This document shows, piece after piece, positions 60,201-64,000 of a stretch of 64,000 nt of DNA. Location of the stretch: positions 496,001 through 560,000 of the forward strand of contig NC_064681.1 in NCBI RefSeq assembly GCF_023278565.1, written 5' to 3'. The notes under the pieces were generated by a model that saw only the letters and a program-made list of their open reading frames with translations, did no database searches and was not told the origin of the DNA. This DNA comes from Colletotrichum lupini. Its lineage: Eukaryota > Ascomycota > Sordariomycetes > Glomerellales > Glomerellaceae. Made by a program: the position numbers and the translations under genes. Positions within the stretch are counted from its first letter, which is position 1; each line of letters begins with the position of its first letter.

Positions 60201-60993
60201 GGATGATGAATTGAATGCAGAGAATGGCGGCGTGGGCGTGGAAGTGGCCGATGCTGAACCAGTCGAGGATACGGCCGTGCCGTTATTGACTTCGGACGCG
60301 GAGGCAAAAGTGCCAGATATGGTCTCCGAAGAAGCTGTCTGGTTGGCGCTCAGTGACGTTGCAAAAATGGATGACGTTGCGGTTCTGGTCGAAGTGTTGG
60401 CTGGCGGCCAAAGAGTCGACTCTGTTAAAAGTGATGATGATACACTTGAAGCGATGGAGCTGGATGAAATCAATGTCACAATGGTGCTAGCCACCTTTGA
60501 AGATGCAGTACTTGAAGTACTATCAGAACTGGGGGGGTACGTGACGGCATTGGACAGAGTGGTGGTAGCTCCAGCAGAGACAGTTAAGCTCAGAGTAACA
60601 GAGTCAGAGACGCCATATGTGCTGGAGTCGCTGGCGACCGAGCCGACTTCAGTTGAAGATACTACGCATGTCAGTCTGAGAGCAGTATCCGAAATACATA
60701 ATCGACTGACCATGAGCACTATTAGCAGAGGATATCACGGTCGACGGCGGCTGGTCACCGTAAGAGGTGGGAGAGGGAGGCGGCGGATAGGTGTATCCAT
60801 AGTCGTAGCTGGTGAATGCATCGAGATCTTGAGGGCTCCTCGCGTGATGTTCGACTTTGAGGGCAGCGGCGGGGGACTCGACTTTGTCCCGCTGCTTGAG
60901 GTCATCGGCATTGGCGGAAGCTGTCACGCCTGTAGCAAAGAATTGCAGACCGACTACCGTCACCAAGACGACAGTGAGATGAGAGGCTCGCAT
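57299..60993 (-). CDS. Mucin-like secreted Ser/Thr-rich protein, 1198 aa
   Basis: Three exons: 60993-60711, 60661-57629 and 57579-57299. Exon 1 starts with a clear signal peptide (MRASHLTVVLVTVVGLQFFA), then a Lys-Arg-containing segment (DLKQRDK) that may be a processing site, then a Tyr/Pro-rich piece. The 49-nt intron (GTCAGT to CGTAG) joins ANSAH to VSSTEVGS. Exon 2 is about 1000 residues of Ser/Thr/Pro with dozens of N-x-S/T sites and some 14 degenerate copies of a PPFPTFNST-like word spaced 30-70 residues apart. A few cysteines (ACNTVTV, SSCSSRW) lie near its end. The tail is not hydrophobic, so no GPI anchor is evident, though a further exon cannot be excluded. It is probably a heavily glycosylated cell-surface or matrix protein. 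No enzyme domain is visible. Confidence 0.78.
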
Positions 60994-62890
60994 ATTCGGA
61001 GTTTCTTCTGAAGCGGCCTCAGTACAAAGTTCGTAGCACACAATATGGTTGACGATCATACCTGGCGAGCCACTGATGCTAGGAGTATTCAAACAAACGA
61101 AAGTCGGGGATACTAGTAGAAGTGAACGAGTGAAAGCCGGCTCACTCGTATTCGAGCGACTGGGGATGGGCACAGGAGAAGAAACGAAGAAGGGGGAAAG
61201 AGCGAGAGAGAAGGGAAGGGGGGAAAACCGAGGTGGGAGAACGGGAGAAAAACTTTGTATGTGCAAGTATCTGAAGAAGGGGACGACACAATTATAGCAG
61301 GAAAGAGCTCACGACTTGCCTAATGAAAGGAAGGTGTGATGCCGGGAAGGTAATACCACCAACTGGCTTACACATGCTTCTCCTTCCTTTCAATTTCACA
61401 GCAAGTTCCATATCTTTCGGGAATGCCTAATCTTGCAAGATACCTTCTGATTACTACAGGGCTCGAATGCTCCCACTTCATTCAGTCTTGCCATGAACCG
61501 GAATCAGTTGCTGAAGCGGGCCGAAGAGAGGCAGCCGGATTATCATTCAGCTCTGTGGCCTAGTTTGGTGGGGAGCTGTGGAAGATACAACCTTTCCTAT
61601 ATTGGAATTCTTCTTTAGCACAATGTCAGAAGATTGCGAAGAATAGAGCAGCTTGTACTCGAGGCTAACCAGGTGGTCACAAGAGAAAGATACCCAACTG
61701 CTATGCGACCCCCGAGCCGAGCTCGACACAACACACAGGTACGATCTGGCAGTATAATGATCAGCTCGCGGTCATCATCCACATTGAGGCCCTACATCCG
61801 TATTGGTGAAACGAGAAGAGGGATGGACTTCACGTTCGGTACTCTGTCTGCGGCATCCATCTGGTACTGAAAGTCGATGCTGATGGAGAGTTGCTGCATC
61901 ACCAGTCTCGCCCCTGCGAATCTGAATCAGTTCCTGATCAGGATATCACCGAAGAGCACGCATCGTGACATCCACTCGCAAGTCATCAAGCACAGCGTGG
62001 TATGGTGGCAGTCACAGACACGGGACGTTATCCCGAGGTGGTTGCACTCACCAAGGAACACCTACTAGTGACCTACCAGAAAGCCACTGGTCGGCGAGAC
62101 TCGAGCGGCCTCTCCGGCAGAACCGATAAGTTTGCACCGAGTCTTGTCCCATCTTGACCATCCCCTAGTGCGGGACACGATTGCAACCAGTTGTAGTTGC
62201 AAAAGCCAATCTTTGACAGTGCGTGTCATGCAGCTACCCGTGTACCTTGAAACAAGATTACCTGTTCCTGAAGCAAGTAGTACGCCATAATGGAAGGCTC
62301 GGAGCGGGGGCTCGCGATGTCTTGTCCTACTCGTTTTGTTTATGTTAGGCCCAGGTGAGTCTCGCTTGATTAGTAGCATGGACTGCTTCGCCGGAACACC
62401 TGTCAATGTGCCGTATCAGGTGGCGAACGTCTCGATTTGAAGAGCGATCGTCTAGCTGGTCGTCGGCGAAAAATGACAAAGCCGGTGCTGCAGTGTCTGA
62501 AACACGTTGCGGCAGACGAAATCAGGGCAAGACCTGAAGAGTGGTACATCAAGGATATCGTGATGCGCAGAGTTGTGATTCGTAAATTAATTATTACGGT
62601 AAAAGTTCCTTCTTCTCATGTTCGTCGGGGCCAAAACACACTGCTCCGTCGACTGTTACCAGAATTACGCTTCGCCGACTTTGCTTAGCGTGTCGAACAA
62701 CGCCGTCTCGCCAAGAGTTACGAGTGCTCTTCAGCTGAAAGCTTCGGCTCTTGTCGCACTAGATCCGTCACTGCTGTCAAGATGCTGTGGCACGGGGATC
62801 CGGTCAAAAGAGGGGTCGGTATCTCCTAGTGCCAAGCCGATCCCGCCGTAAAAGTCAAAGGTATGACTCCCAGACGCAGACGTCCGTCGT
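60994..62890. other. Spacer between the mucin-like and EI24/Rrt8-like genes
   Basis: Both genes are on the minus strand, so this is the promoter of the mucin-like gene plus the 3' flank of the membrane-protein gene. A purine-rich tract (GAAGAAG, GGGAAAG) at about 61175-61270 is a pyrimidine tract on the mucin coding strand, which fits its leader. I see no gene. Confidence 0.45.
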
Positions 62891-64000
62891 TTACTCGGCC
62901 TTTTGTGCCGTCTCTCGAAGCGTGGGTGCGGTGCTATCCGTCATGGAAGTATCCTTGGCCTCGATATCGGCGGCCCAAAGAGCAGCGCCGACTATAGATA
63001 AGCGTCAGTAGTTACTCAAGGCGAAAGTCCAATCCTTGCCAAACATACCTGCATTTGTGAATGTGAAGAGAACGCTAGCGAAGGGGATCATCTCAAGGGC
63101 GGTTGCAACTAGGCCGAAGCTGTGACAGAAGTCAGCCAAATGCACACAATACATGCGCGGGTGGATCCCAAACGTACGCAGTGTAAGGCCCGGCGTGTCT
63201 TTTCAGCCAGTCGGCTCTTCTGGAAGACGACCAGTTCTTGAGTTGGAAGTACTGGGTTGGATTGTCAGCACGATATCCGGAATATGGAAAGGAAGAAACA
63301 TACACGGCCGTGGACGGCTTGACCTCTGCTGCGAGCTGCAGAAACGTTAGCTGTGAAATACACGGAAGCGGCCGGCAAGACTCACCCTGCAGAGAGATAA
63401 AGATGACGGTTCCCACGACAGGAATGAAGTTCAGGGGCAGGTAGATGAGGTATCTGATGAGTGCCTTGGGACTGTATTTCTCAAAGGGACTCTTGAGAAC
63501 CTTGCCCAGCTTCTGCATGGGGTCAGATCCGGGCCTGAGCTGTCTGCCTTCCCTCACAATTCCGTCCTCATCTCTGAGAAGAAGAGTGCCGTCAAAGGTG
63601 TCCAGAATCGCGTCCTGGAGCAGGAATGATCGCGAGAGGAAGTTGATGATTGCCGAACTCTCGTTCAGAATCAAAAGGACGGTGGTGAAGACGGCTAGCG
63701 GGCCGTTCACGAAAACGAGGAGAGCAAGTTGTGGCACGTAGGTGAAGACGAACATGCCAGTGACGACACCGGCAGATAGGAGCAGGTAGGATCCGATGCG
63801 TGACAGGAGGGGCTTCCACAGTGTTCGGTGGGTTGCGAAGTAGATGATGCCCTTGATGGGGTACAGGTAGGCCTTGCTCTTGGCAGCATCGGCGACCAAA
63901 CCTCTCGCCTTGTCGTAGTCCTCTTGCCTGTCATACGTATGTTAGATTGGGGCGCGAGCACGCGAGATGGTGGACAATACGAACAGGACTTCCTGGGCCT
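62891..64000 (-). CDS. EI24/Rrt8-like multi-pass membrane protein, 5' end beyond the window
   Basis: Visible exons: 64000-63985 (partial), 63927-63386, 63335-63304, 63251-63178, 63119-63049 and 62991-62891. All joins are in frame. The chain runs AQEVLQEDYDKARGLVADAA, KAYLYPIKGIIYFATHRTLW, several long hydrophobic segments (GVVTGMFVFTYVPQLALLVF, LAVFTTVLLILNESSAIINF, IYLPLNFIPVVGTVIFISLQ), then VHGRYFQLKNW, AGPYTAFGLVATALEMIPFA and VGAALWAADIEAKD near the C-terminus. The P-V-G-T turn between helices and the RYFQLK motif match a fungal family related to EI24 and yeast Rrt8/Lds proteins (lipid droplet and spore wall). Function here is unknown. One exon is only 32 nt. Confidence 0.8.

Noticed and set aside
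60046..61011. 321-codon frame on the plus strand, with other long plus frames at 58720-59832
   Set aside because: They are antisense to the mucin-like gene and arise from its biased Ser/Thr codons, which give few stops on the opposite strand.
1..64000. CRISPR array, prophage or bacterial-type operon
   Set aside because: No spaced direct repeats were seen, and all recognisable genes are fungal with spliceosomal introns.

Overview
This window looks like nuclear DNA of a filamentous ascomycete (Pezizomycotina, most likely Sordariomycetes; genus not determinable here). The genes carry short GT-AG introns, there are no operons, third codon positions are GC-rich, intergenic spacers are long and CT-rich, and one AT-rich repeat looks RIP-mutated. 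Recognisable proteins (Skt5, Eos1, Cbp4, an Rax1-type RGS protein) are fungal. I rebuilt 18 protein genes exon by exon. In every complete multi-exon model the summed exon length is a multiple of three. One gene runs off the right edge. No CRISPR, rRNA or intact tRNA was seen.

Layout, left to right. 1-9 kb: an RGS-domain membrane protein (minus), a gene-poor stretch with a 509-bp terminal-inverted-repeat element, and a small SnoaL-like protein (minus). 10-19 kb is a housekeeping block: Ahp1-type peroxiredoxin (plus), ribosomal protein L24 (minus), tRNA adenosine deaminase Tad1 (plus), NAC beta subunit (minus) and complex III assembly factor Cbp4 (minus). 19-24 kb is mostly spacer ahead of a prenylated Sel1-repeat Skt5-like chitin synthase activator (24-27 kb, plus). 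28-39 kb is sparse: a GPI-type surface glycoprotein (minus), a tRNA-like relic, a 175-aa hypothetical ORF (minus) and a 74-aa Cys-rich ORF (plus). 41-50 kb: a sodium:solute symporter (plus), mitoribosomal mL45/Mba1-like protein (minus), Eos1 (plus) and eIF1/Sui1 (minus). 51-64 kb: an intradiol (hydroxyquinol-type) dioxygenase (minus), a 10-exon SAM methyltransferase (plus), a 1198-aa mucin-like secreted protein (minus) and a truncated EI24/Rrt8-like membrane protein (minus).

The genes do not form one pathway. Several serve translation and organelle biogenesis (L24, eIF1, NAC beta, Tad1, mL45, Cbp4). Others serve the cell surface (Skt5-like, Eos1, the mucin-like and GPI-type proteins). The most striking observation is an apparent one-nucleotide exon in the NAC beta gene. 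Other points of note are the mariner-type TIR element, three copies of a Pol III B-box-like 11-mer, a GC-AG intron in the methyltransferase, and a degenerate proline/N-glycosylation repeat in the mucin-like protein. I found no clear new multi-gene system.
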